From assembly GCA_965221635.1 (NCBI GenBank), contig OZ244902.1, positions 930,001 through 994,000 of the forward strand: a stretch of 64,000 bases of DNA. Direction: 5' to 3'. Shown piece after piece: positions 16,455 through 24,718 of the stretch. The DNA is from JAAXHB01 sp965221635. GTDB taxonomy: Bacteria > Actinomycetota > Acidimicrobiia > Acidimicrobiales > Aldehydirespiratoraceae. The notes beneath the pieces were generated by a model, which worked only from the letters and a program-made list of their open reading frames with translations, searched no databases and was not told the origin of the DNA. Every line of letters begins with the position of its first letter. Within the stretch, counting starts at the first letter, position 1. The position numbers were made by a program, and so were the translations under genes.

Positions 16455-17849
16455 ATGACCCAGCGACAACGGATCGACACCCTGATCAAGGGCTGGTATG
16501 TGGTCACCATGAACGCCACCCGCGACATCATCCGCAACGGCGCGGTGGCGATACGAGGCTCCGAGATCGTGGCCGTGGGCAAGGCCTCGGAACTCGAAGC
16601 CGCCTACGAGCCCGCAAGGGTGGTGGGCGGCGACCGTTTCGTGGTGACCCCAGGCCTGGTGAACACCCACATCCACATCACCGGCGAGCCACTCACCCGT
16701 GGCTACGTGCCAGACGACACGCCCTTCGAGGAGAACGTGTTCATGTGGTTGTGCCCGCTGTACTCGGTGTACACCGCCGCGGAGGAGCGTCTCTCCGCGC
16801 AACTCGCCGCGGTGGAAATGCTCAAGTCGGGCACCACCACGTTTTTGGAGGCGGGCACGATCCGTTTCACCGACGAAGTGATGGACGGGCTCACCGAAGT
16901 GGGCATCAGGGGACGGATCGGCCGCTGGGTGTGGGATCTGCCGCCCGAGCCGAGCGTTTACCGACAGGACACCGACACGGCCATCGCCAACCTCAACGAC
17001 ACCATCGAACGTCACCGCAACACCGCCGGTGGGCGTCTCGAGGCGTGGTCGATGCTGGTGGGCCACACCACCTGTTCGGATCCGTTGTGGAAGGCGGCAC
17101 GCGAGGCTGCCGATCATCACGGTGTGGGTCTCAACTTTCACATGAGCCCGGCCAAGCTCGACCCCGACGGGTTCCTCGCCGAGTTCGGGCAGCGCCCGAT
17201 GATCCACCTCGGCGAGATCGGGGTGCTCGGCGCCGACACGTCGATGACGCACTGCGTGCAGGTGGACAACGCCGAGATCGACGTGATCGCCGAGGCGGGA
17301 TGCTCGGTGGAGCACTGCCCCACCACGGCGCTCAAGGTGAGCTACGGCATCACCCAGATCGGCAAGATCCCCGAGATGGTGATGCGGGGAATCAACGTGA
17401 GCATCGGCATCGACGGCAACAACGCGTCCAACTACGCCGACATGCACCGGGCCACCTACCTGGTGGCGGGCCTGTTCAAGGACGCCCGCATGGATCCCCA
17501 AATGTTCCCCGCCGAGAAGGCCTACGAGATGGCCACCCTCGGCGGCGCACGCACGATGCTGATGGAAGATCAGATCGGGTCGCTGGAGCCCAACAAGAAA
17601 GCGGATGTGGTGTTGCACGACACCGACCGCCCCGAATGGCGACCGCTGCTGAACGTGATCAACCAGCTCGTGTGGAGCGCGGATGGACGTGGCGTTCACA
17701 CGGTGTTAGTGGACGGGCAAGTGGTGGTGGAAGCAGGCCGGATGACCACCATCGACGAGGACACCTTCTACCGGCGCTGCCAAACCGCGGGTGAGGCCAT
17801 CACCGCCCGGTCGGGTCTGCCCGACAAGGCCAAGTTCCCGATCCTTTAG
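16455..17849 (+). CDS. Amidohydrolase-superfamily deaminase/hydrolase (AtzA/TrzN/SAH-deaminase-like)
   Basis: A 464-residue metal-dependent hydrolase. The metal-binding HxH is in NTHIHITGEPLTRG (His72 and His74). Further expected ligands appear in FHMSPAK, THCVQVDNAEI and GIDGNNASN. The N- and C-terminal segments form the usual small beta-sandwich. Relatives deaminate guanine, cytosine, melamine-like triazines or S-adenosylhomocysteine, or act on chlorinated triazines. The exact substrate is not readable. A GGGAGG ribosome site precedes the ATG, 45 bp after the methyltransferase, so the two may form one operon. Confidence 0.85.
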   Translation: MTQRQRIDTLIKGWYVVTMNATRDIIRNGAVAIRGSEIVAVGKASELEAAYEPARVVGGDRFVVTPGLVNTHIHITGEPLTRGYVPDDTPFEENVFMWLCPLYSVYTAAEERLSAQLAAVEMLKSGTTTFLEAGTIRFTDEVMDGLTEVGIRGRIGRWVWDLPPEPSVYRQDTDTAIANLNDTIERHRNTAGGRLEAWSMLVGHTTCSDPLWKAAREAADHHGVGLNFHMSPAKLDPDGFLAEFGQRPMIHLGEIGVLGADTSMTHCVQVDNAEIDVIAEAGCSVEHCPTTALKVSYGITQIGKIPEMVMRGINVSIGIDGNNASNYADMHRATYLVAGLFKDARMDPQMFPAEKAYEMATLGGARTMLMEDQIGSLEPNKKADVVLHDTDRPEWRPLLNVINQLVWSADGRGVHTVLVDGQVVVEAGRMTTIDEDTFYRRCQTAGEAITARSGLPDKAKFPIL

Positions 17850-17993
17850 GCCGACCTCGCCACGAGCCTGCGGGCCGACCTGCCCACAAGCCCCCGCAAG
17901 CCGCACGCAAGCATAGCCTGCGGGTGGTCCGCGCAGCAGTGCCCGCCGCCACACGGGCTCGGGGCCGGCGCAGCCAATGCCAGTTCGGGGCGC

Positions 17994-17999
17994 TAGAAC
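17994..17999 (+). promoter_or_regulatory. -10-like TAGAAC, 6 nt before an ATG
   Basis: TAGAAC ends exactly 6 bases before the ATG at 18006 and no Shine-Dalgarno sequence is present. It belongs to the leaderless pattern, but the last base is C instead of T, so it is weaker. Confidence 0.35.
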
Positions 18000-18005
18000 G
18001 CTGCC

Positions 18006-18944
18006 ATGAGATTCAGCTTCTGGATATCCAACGACAACACCTGGGACGATTACGTTGCTCTGGGCCGAGCCGCGGAGGCCGCCGGTTGGGACGGCTTGTG
18101 GGTGGCCGACCATTTCATGTTGCCACCCGGCGGTTTCGGCATCGACGGGTTCACGGATCGCGGCGAGGACGCCGAGCTAAACCCGCTGCACGAATGCTGG
18201 TCGCTGCTGGCCGGTCTGGCCGCAGCGGTGCCAAGGGTGCGCCTGGGCGCAATGGTCACCGGAAACACCTACCGCCATCCTGCGGTGCTGGCCAAACAGG
18301 CGGCAACGGTTGATCACATCAGCGGCGGAAGGCTGGTGCTGGGCCTGGGCGCGGGATGGCAGGAGAACGAGCACCGCCGCTACGGAATCGAGTACGGCAC
18401 GGTGAAAGAACGCGCCGACAAGCTCGACGAGGCGTGCGCGGTGATCACCGGCCTGTTCGCCAACGAGCGCACCGACTTCAACGGCGTTCACTACCAACTC
18501 CAAGGCGCACCCCTGGCCCCGAAGCCACTGCAGAACCCGCTGCCGTTGATGATCGGCGGAATGGGCAAACGTCGCACGATCCCCACCGCGGTGCGTTACG
18601 CGCACGAATGGAACGGCTGGGTCACCGCAGGCGGAATGAGACACTTCCGGGCATATTTCAAGCAACTCTGCGAAGAAGCCGACCGCGACCCCGCCGACAT
18701 TCAGTACTCGGCGGCGTTGTTGTTGTTCCTGTGCGACAGCGAGGCCGAAGCAAAGAAGATCGACGAAACCGAAAGCGGCAGACCGGTGCTTGTGGGCACA
18801 CCCGCACAACTCGTGGAAAAGGTCGCCAAATACGCGCAAGCAGGGGCCGACGAGTTGATCATCCCCACCTTCAACATGACCTCCACCGCGCAAGCCCACG
18901 AGAGGATCCAGCAGTTCATGTCCGAAGTGGTCACCGCGCTCTAG
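18006..18944 (+). CDS. LLM-class flavin/F420-dependent oxidoreductase
   Basis: A 312-residue luciferase-like monooxygenase-fold enzyme. The TIM barrel opens with MRFSFWISNDNTWDDYVALG and GWDGLWVADHF, and continues with VRLGAMVTGNTYRHPAVLAK and GRLVLGLGAGWQENEH, all typical of the actinobacterial F420-dependent group. It probably transfers hydride to or from F420 or FMN on an unknown substrate. No ribosome site precedes it; a -10-like box at 6 nt supports a leaderless transcript. It stands alone between the amidohydrolase and malate synthase. Confidence 0.85.
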   Translation: MRFSFWISNDNTWDDYVALGRAAEAAGWDGLWVADHFMLPPGGFGIDGFTDRGEDAELNPLHECWSLLAGLAAAVPRVRLGAMVTGNTYRHPAVLAKQAATVDHISGGRLVLGLGAGWQENEHRRYGIEYGTVKERADKLDEACAVITGLFANERTDFNGVHYQLQGAPLAPKPLQNPLPLMIGGMGKRRTIPTAVRYAHEWNGWVTAGGMRHFRAYFKQLCEEADRDPADIQYSAALLLFLCDSEAEAKKIDETESGRPVLVGTPAQLVEKVAKYAQAGADELIIPTFNMTSTAQAHERIQQFMSEVVTAL

Positions 18945-19038
18945 CACTCGTCTGTGCCGACGCCGGCCACAGGGCCGACCTCCCAGCAGCGGCGCATCCG
19001 CGCTGTATACCGCATCCAGGGCCGGCAGGCCGCGCAGC

Positions 19039-19044
19039 TAGTCT
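19039..19044 (+). promoter_or_regulatory. -10-like TAGTCT upstream of malate synthase
   Basis: TAGTCT ends 8 bases before the ATG at 19053, with no ribosome site between. It fits a short-leader or leaderless start. Confidence 0.4.
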
Positions 19045-19052
19045 CACCGGCT

Positions 19053-21242
19053 ATGCGCATCGGCTCACTCAACATCCACCCGCTGCTTTATGACTTCGTT
19101 TGTGACGAAGCCGTGGCAGGCACGAAGATCAACCCGATAGCCCTTTGGCAGACCTTCGAGGCCATCTGCACCGAGTTGGGCCCCCGAAACGAGGCGTTGA
19201 TCACCCGCCGGGATCAGGTTCAGAGCCGGATCGACGGGTGGCACAAGGCGGCCCGCGCCCGCGGCCATTACAAGGTTCCCAACGAGATCAAGGCTCTTCG
19301 CCAGCTCGGCTACATCACCAAGCCCGCCAACTTCCAGCCGGCGGTCACCGACAACGTCGACCCCGAGATCGCGGCCACCGCAGGCCCGCAGCTGGTGGTG
19401 CCGCTCGACAACGCCCGTTACGCGCTCAACGCCGCCAACGCCCGCTGGGGCAGCCTGTACGACGCGCTGTACGGCACCGACGTGATCGCCGACACCGGAG
19501 GATGCGCCCCGGGCGGTGGTTACAACCCGATCCGTGGCGACCAGGTGATCGCCCAGGGGCGTGCCTTTTTGGACAGTCATTTCATGTTGGATTGTGCGAG
19601 TCACGCCTGGGTCACCCGCTACTTCGTAAGCGGCGGCGCCCTGCGGGCCGACCTTGGCGACGGCACGGTCGCCGCGTTGGCACAGCCCGACATGTTCGCC
19701 GGGTACCGCGGCGACGAGGCCAACCCGTCGGCGGTGTTGCTGAAGAAGCACGGTTTGCACTGCGAGGTGCGCATCGATGCCGAACATTCGGTGGGGCGCC
19801 GTGATCATGCCGGGGTGTTCGACATTCGCCTCGAGTCGGCGGTTACCACGATCATGGACTGCGAGGACTCGGTTTGCGCGGTGGACGCCGACGACAAGGT
19901 TCACGTGTACCGCAACTGGCTGCAGCTCATGTTGGGCACCCTCACCGCCGATTTCGTGCGCGACGGCAACCGGGTGCATCGCAAACTGAGAGGCGACCTG
20001 GATTTCGTGAGCCCCGGCGGAACTCCGTTCACGTTGCCGGGCCGGAGTTTGATGCTGGTGCGCAACGTGGGCCCGCACCTGAAAACCGACATTGTCACCC
20101 TCGATGGCGAACCGATTTACGAGACGATGCTCGACGCGCTCGTGACCTCCCTGGCCGGTGTTCACGACCTGCAAGGTCACGGGCGGGTGGACGTGGCCCC
20201 GGTGCGCAACTCGGCCGCCGGGTCGGTGTACATCGTGAAACCGAAGATGCACGGCCCGCAGGAGGTGCGCCTGGCGTGCAACTTGTTCTCCCGTGTGGAG
20301 GACGCACTCGACCTGGATCGCAACACCCTCAAGATGGGAATAATGGACGAGGAGCGTCGCACCTCGCTGAACCTTGCGGCGTGCATCGGCGAGGCACGCC
20401 ACCGGGTGGCTTTCATCAACACCGGTTTCCTCGACCGCACCGGCGACGAGATACACACCCAAATGGAGGCGGGCGCGGTGCCCCCGAAGACCGAAATGAA
20501 GGCGGCGCCGTGGTTGTTGTGCTACGAGGACTCCAACGTGGACGTTGGCCTGGCCTCGGGTTTGCGTGGCAGGGCTCAGATCGGCAAGGGGATGTGGGCC
20601 ATGCCGGCGGAGATGGCGGCCATGGCCAAAACCAAGATGCAACATCCGATGGCCGGGGCGAGCACCGCCTGGGTGCCGTCACCCACTGCGGCCACCTTGC
20701 ACGCCATGCACTACTTCACCGTGGACGTGGCCGCTCGCCAGAGGGCGCTATCCAAGCGCGAGCCGGTCACCCTTGAACAGTTGATCCAACTTCCGGTGAT
20801 GCCCGAGGATCGCAAGCTCAGCCCGGCGGTGATCCAACGCGAACTCGACAACAACGTGCAGGGCATCTTGGGTTACGTGGTTCGCTGGGTGGGCCAGGGC
20901 ATTGGTTGTTCCACCGTGTCCGACATCGACGATGTTGGCTTGATGGAGGACCTGGCCACGCTGCGAATCTCGAGTCAGCATGTGGCCAACTGGTTGCACC
21001 ACGGCCTGATCACCGAACCCCAGGTGCGAGCCGCGCTGCGACGCATGGCGAACCTTGTGGATCAGCAAAACGCGGGCGACCCGGCGTACGAGCCGATGGC
21101 CCCCAACTACGAAAAGAGCATCCCGTTCCAAGCCGCGCAAACCCTCGTGTTCGCCGCCCGAACCGAACCCAACGGCTACACCGAACGGATCCTAAGAGCC
21201 CACCGAACAGCCCAAAAGAAAGCCAAACCCCCCACCCCCTAA
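19053..21242 (+). CDS. glcB: Malate synthase G
   Basis: A 729-residue cytosolic enzyme condensing glyoxylate and acetyl-CoA to malate, the second step of the glyoxylate shunt. The length matches isoform G (about 723). The catalytic TIM barrel shows TTIMDCEDSVCAVDADDK and GKGMWAMPAEMAAMAKTKM, and PMAGASTAWVPSPTAATLH is conserved in this isoform. The reading frame is open further upstream, but the ATG at 19053 matches the family N-terminus and has a -10-like box 8 nt before it. No isocitrate lyase is in the window, so glyoxylate must come from elsewhere. A strong hairpin follows the gene. Confidence 0.95.
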   Translation: MRIGSLNIHPLLYDFVCDEAVAGTKINPIALWQTFEAICTELGPRNEALITRRDQVQSRIDGWHKAARARGHYKVPNEIKALRQLGYITKPANFQPAVTDNVDPEIAATAGPQLVVPLDNARYALNAANARWGSLYDALYGTDVIADTGGCAPGGGYNPIRGDQVIAQGRAFLDSHFMLDCASHAWVTRYFVSGGALRADLGDGTVAALAQPDMFAGYRGDEANPSAVLLKKHGLHCEVRIDAEHSVGRRDHAGVFDIRLESAVTTIMDCEDSVCAVDADDKVHVYRNWLQLMLGTLTADFVRDGNRVHRKLRGDLDFVSPGGTPFTLPGRSLMLVRNVGPHLKTDIVTLDGEPIYETMLDALVTSLAGVHDLQGHGRVDVAPVRNSAAGSVYIVKPKMHGPQEVRLACNLFSRVEDALDLDRNTLKMGIMDEERRTSLNLAACIGEARHRVAFINTGFLDRTGDEIHTQMEAGAVPPKTEMKAAPWLLCYEDSNVDVGLASGLRGRAQIGKGMWAMPAEMAAMAKTKMQHPMAGASTAWVPSPTAATLHAMHYFTVDVAARQRALSKREPVTLEQLIQLPVMPEDRKLSPAVIQRELDNNVQGILGYVVRWVGQGIGCSTVSDIDDVGLMEDLATLRISSQHVANWLHHGLITEPQVRAALRRMANLVDQQNAGDPAYEPMAPNYEKSIPFQAAQTLVFAARTEPNGYTERILRAHRTAQKKAKPPTP

Positions 21243-21273
21243 CCCGGCTCCGCCAAAACGATCACCAGAAAAA

Positions 21274-21302
21274 CAGTGGCCCCTCGCAAGGAGGGGCCAC
21301 TG
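21274..21302 (-). terminator. 12-bp perfect hairpin after malate synthase
   Basis: CAGTGGCCCCTC and GAGGGGCCACTG pair around GCAAG. The T-rich tract (AGAAAAA on the plus strand) lies on the left, so as an intrinsic terminator it would act on leftward transcription. Both flanking genes run rightward. It may still stop or stabilise the malate synthase mRNA end. Confidence 0.7.
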
Positions 21303-21447
21303 GGTCCTGAGCGACGAAGCACACAGGGTGTTATGCCACACAGCCTAGGTGGCGGTTGGCTGCACCGCGCTTCGAAAGGTGGACTCGACGTTGGGTCACC
21401 AAGGCGGTGTCATCGAGCCAAAGCGGTGGTGTGGCATGCTTCGGCTG

Positions 21448-22674
21448 ATGGGCGCTGATCGCGGGACTCGCCAGAGCGCCGATGTGGTGGTGATTGGCGC
21501 TGGGGTTACGGGCGCGAGCATTGGGTACCGGCTGGCTCGGCATTCGGGTCGGCGGGTGGTGATCGTGGACGCCCGGGCGCCGGTTGGGGGCATCTCGGGG
21601 CGGACTTTCGGACAGATCCGCCAGCATTACTCAAACGAGTTGATGGTGCGCATGGCGATGCGAGGGTTCGATGTGATCCGCAACTGGGACCAGGAGGTGG
21701 GATACGGCGATCCCGGTTACGTGCGGCTGGGGTACCTGCTGTTGGTGACCACCGACCAGATCGACGGATTGCGCCGCAACATCGCGCTGGGCGCGGCCAC
21801 AGGTGTGGACACCAGTTTCGTGGAACCCGCCGATGTGGCCCGGATCGAACCGCTGTTGCGCACCGACGACCTGGCAGGTGGCGCTTGGGAACCCGACGGT
21901 GGCTACATCGACGTAACCCGGATGGTGCTGAGCTGGCTTGGCGCGGCCACCAGCGCGGGCGCAACGGTGATCGCGCCCGCTGCAGTGACCGGGATCACCA
22001 CCTCCGGTGGATCGGTGAGCGGGGTGGCTCTCGCCGACGGCTCAAGGATCGACGCCCCCGTGGTGGTGGCCGCCACCGGCGCATGGGCCCGAGACTTACT
22101 CAACCCGCTGGGCGTGGATGTGCCGGTGCAGCGACGCCGACTCGACATGGCCATGCGCTCCGCCCAACCCGGATCACCCCAGTTGCACACCTGCGTCACC
22201 GACGGCAACTCCAACCTGGTGATCCGCCCAGGCATGGGCCGCCAAGTGCTCGCAGTGGCCTACCCGACAAAAATGCCGTTGGTGGATGACCCGCTCGCCG
22301 ACGCCGGCACAGAGGGGCATCAAGCCCACGCCGAACGCATCCACAAGGCGGTGAACCACCGTCTACCCGGCCTCACCCTGCAAGACCAACCCGAGATGCT
22401 GATCAGCGGCGCCTACGACGTGACACCGGATTATCACCCGATCCTGGGCTGGGCGTCGGACATCTCAGACGTGCAAGGCCTGTACCTGGCCGTCGGCTTC
22501 TCCGGGCACGGCCTGAAGCTGTCCCCCACAGTGGGAGAGGTCGCCGCAGCAGCCGTGCTCGGCGAGGCGTCAGTTGGCGGTGCGGAGCCGATTGACGTGA
22601 GGGCGTTGCGAGCCAGTCGCTTCGTTGAGGGGGCCCCGATGCATCTCACCTACGGCCCCAGCGCCCGCGCCTGA
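21448..22674 (+). CDS. FAD-dependent oxidoreductase of the DAO/sarcosine-oxidase-beta family
   Basis: About 408 residues. The FAD dinucleotide loop VVIGAGVTGASIGYRLA lies near the N-terminus. The C-terminal motif GAYDVTPDYHPILG and GFSGHGLKLSPTVGEV are the classic DAO-family FAD-binding end. It would oxidise a secondary or primary amine (sarcosine-, glycine- or N-methyl amino-acid-like) to an imine. The start is uncertain: the ATG at 21436 is 4 codons earlier, and the frame opens at 21349 with no homologous sequence. It is convergent with a second DAO enzyme and may serve the same amine pathway. Confidence 0.8.
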   Translation: MGADRGTRQSADVVVIGAGVTGASIGYRLARHSGRRVVIVDARAPVGGISGRTFGQIRQHYSNELMVRMAMRGFDVIRNWDQEVGYGDPGYVRLGYLLLVTTDQIDGLRRNIALGAATGVDTSFVEPADVARIEPLLRTDDLAGGAWEPDGGYIDVTRMVLSWLGAATSAGATVIAPAAVTGITTSGGSVSGVALADGSRIDAPVVVAATGAWARDLLNPLGVDVPVQRRRLDMAMRSAQPGSPQLHTCVTDGNSNLVIRPGMGRQVLAVAYPTKMPLVDDPLADAGTEGHQAHAERIHKAVNHRLPGLTLQDQPEMLISGAYDVTPDYHPILGWASDISDVQGLYLAVGFSGHGLKLSPTVGEVAAAAVLGEASVGGAEPIDVRALRASRFVEGAPMHLTYGPSARA

Positions 22675-22728
22675 ACGTGCCGTCGCCCGGCCGCCCGGCG
22701 GTGGGGCCGGCCGGCGGGGGCGCGGGGG

Positions 22729-24060
22729 TTAGCTCCAGGGGTAGGGGGAGTTGCTTACCGGGTGGAGGTCGCCGGTGGCGTACCTGGAGTAGCGGAACGG
22801 CGCCAGCAAGCCTTGCGGACGGCCTTGCACCTCGTGGGCCACCAGGGCGCCCACGCCGATCATCTTGTAACCGTGGTTGGAGTCGCCCACGAAGAACACG
22901 TTGTCGCAGAACGTGTCGAACACCGGGAAGTTGTCCGGCGAGAACGCCCCGATGCCACCCGAAGGCTCGTCGCTGATCAGGTGTGCCTTGCCCTCGAAAC
23001 GTTTCTGGCAGTGCGCCAGGGCCGCTGTCCAGGTGCGTTTGAACTCGGCGCCCACCACGAAATCGGGCGAGTCGGGGCCGTAGGGGTCAACCGCCACTTC
23101 CTCCACGGGCTTGTCCACCGTCCAGGGCATGTACCCACCCTGCACACCGCCGAAGTTGAAATCGGGCTTGTAGTAGATCCCCCAGGGGCCCTCGGTTACC
23201 AGCCCGGCGCTGTCATAGAGCGGCGCGTCGGTGTCTATGTGAACCACCGGCGGCATGTTGCCGTCGTTGTCGGTGAGATACCCGGGATCCACCTCCAACG
23301 TGCCCTCCTGCAGGCACAGGTACCTCCAGGTGGCCAGGTTGTGTACCCGGCCGTCGCGGCCCAGCACGTCGGTGGTGGAAGGCAAATCCAGCATCGCCCA
23401 AAACTGCGGCGCCCACGGGCCCACCGCCACCACAACATGATCGGTGGACAGCCGCCCGGCGTCTGTTCGAACCGCGGTAACCGCACCCGACGCGTCACGG
23501 TCGAAACCCTCCACGGTCACTCCGGTGACCACGTTCACGCCCTCGGATTCGGCCTTGTTGAGCAAGCCCTTCAGAGACGCCATGTTGTTGGCGTAACCGC
23601 CACGCTTCTCGTGCAGCACGCTGGTGATGCCCTGGGCCTGCCAGTCATCGAAGATGCCCAGCATGTAACGGCGCGACGCGGCTTCGCCCTCCACGAACAC
23701 CGACGAGTAACCAATCGCCTGCTGCTGTTCGTAGATGGTGCCCACATCGGTGCGCATGGCTTCGTGGCTGATCTGCATGTACCCCACCGGGTGATACGAG
23801 AACGCGTCGGGGTCGGAGTCCCACACCTCCACCGAATGCGCCATCAGCTCCCGCATGGCGGGCTGGAAGTAGTTGTTGCGGATCACGCCACAGGCAATGC
23901 CCGAAGCCCCCGCGCCCACGCCTGTCTTGTCGATCACCACCACATCCGCGCCCGAACCCCGGCCCGAAGCCCGCAACCCGGCAGCCAGGTGCCAGGCGGT
24001 GGACAGCCCGTGGATTCCTGCGCCCACAATGGTGTAACGCGACGATTTGGGAAGACTCAT
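22729..24060 (-). CDS. FAD-dependent oxidoreductase of the DAO family
   Basis: A 443-residue flavoprotein with N-terminal YTIVGAGIHGLSTAWHLA and C-terminal GGIGAFSPDNFPVFD and DSNHGYKMIGVGALVA. It resembles sarcosine-oxidase-beta and MgdA-like amine oxidoreductases. It is the last gene of the leftward glutamine-synthetase/glutamate-synthase-like operon and has an AGGAGG ribosome site before the ATG. By analogy with the N-methylglutamate pathway, it could oxidise an N-alkylated glutamate made by the upstream enzymes. The other subunits of a heterotetrameric N-methylglutamate dehydrogenase are not present. Confidence 0.8.
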   Translation of the reverse strand: MSLPKSSRYTIVGAGIHGLSTAWHLAAGLRASGRGSGADVVVIDKTGVGAGASGIACGVIRNNYFQPAMRELMAHSVEVWDSDPDAFSYHPVGYMQISHEAMRTDVGTIYEQQQAIGYSSVFVEGEAASRRYMLGIFDDWQAQGITSVLHEKRGGYANNMASLKGLLNKAESEGVNVVTGVTVEGFDRDASGAVTAVRTDAGRLSTDHVVVAVGPWAPQFWAMLDLPSTTDVLGRDGRVHNLATWRYLCLQEGTLEVDPGYLTDNDGNMPPVVHIDTDAPLYDSAGLVTEGPWGIYYKPDFNFGGVQGGYMPWTVDKPVEEVAVDPYGPDSPDFVVGAEFKRTWTAALAHCQKRFEGKAHLISDEPSGGIGAFSPDNFPVFDTFCDNVFFVGDSNHGYKMIGVGALVAHEVQGRPQGLLAPFRYSRYATGDLHPVSNSPYPWS

Positions 24061-24191
24061 GAGTGCGACCTCCTAACTGCGCTCAGAGATGATCCCTGCA
24101 ACAACTAGATCCCCGAGATCCGCCGCAGACACCGGCCCACGCCACCCGCACCGGTCGCCGCCCAAAGCCCTGCCGACAAGGCGCGGTTGGG

Positions 24192-24662
24192 TCAATGACC
24201 GGACGGGGCAGTCCATCCTTCAAGCACCGGCTGACGCCAGTCGTTGCCCACAATGGGGGACTCGTCAACCCACGGCCCCAGCTCGGTTTGGGGAAACTTG
24301 CAGTGAATGTCCTTGAGGGTGATGCCGTAGGAGTTGCCGTCCTGCAGGTGTTTGATCAGCACCTTGCGAGCGATCTCGTCCTCACGGCCCGGCGGGATCG
24401 GGAAGTAGATCTTCAGAAACGAATTGGAGTACCGGTCAAACACCGCGGGAACGCCGTCCTCGGACAGCAGGGTGATGTCCTCAAGCCAGTTGATGTCGGG
24501 GCCGGGAGTGGCCGCGAGCAGATCAATGTTCTCCACCAGCGACATGTCCTCCTGGTAGGCGAACCGCTTGCCGGCGAGCACTTCGGCGTCGATCGCCACG
24601 GTGCGGGTCTCGCGGGGGCTCTCCCCGGTGTGGGCTTGCTGCGAACTGGATGCTTCTGCCAT
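24192..24662 (-). CDS. Unknown 156-residue protein of the amine/glutamate-synthase-like operon
   Basis: Not recognised. It begins with a disordered Ser/Gln/Glu-rich stretch of about 20 residues, then an apparently folded domain. Visible segments are SLVENIDLLAATPGPDINWL, FDRYSNSFLKIYFPIPPG and HCKFPQTELGPWVDESP. There are no membrane segments, and the single Cys (121) argues against an iron-sulfur or zinc site. AGGAAGGAAAT precedes the ATG. It sits 56 bp after the FMN subunit and 131 bp before the DAO enzyme, so it is probably a small subunit or accessory protein of one of these. A longer open frame through this region is an artefact of overlap with the FMN-subunit gene. Confidence 0.75.
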   Translation of the reverse strand: MAEASSSQQAHTGESPRETRTVAIDAEVLAGKRFAYQEDMSLVENIDLLAATPGPDINWLEDITLLSEDGVPAVFDRYSNSFLKIYFPIPPGREDEIARKVLIKHLQDGNSYGITLKDIHCKFPQTELGPWVDESPIVGNDWRQPVLEGWTAPSGH

Positions 24663-24718
24663 TTCAATTTCCTTCCTGCTCAACATTGCCGCCGTGGCGT
24701 GCTGCGGGCCAGGGGGCC

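Noticed and set aside
15824..17794. 656-codon plus-strand open frame over the methyltransferase and amidohydrolase genes
   Set aside because: It is Arg/Gly/Pro-rich with no recognisable motif and overlaps two well supported genes in another frame.
17850..18005. GC-rich partial repeats and weak hairpins after the amidohydrolase gene
   Set aside because: Arms are short and imperfect and there is no T tract; not distinguishable from GC-rich background.
22675..22728. GC-palindromic stretch between the two convergent DAO genes
   Set aside because: Several overlapping CCGG/GGCC matches but no single clean stem could be defined.
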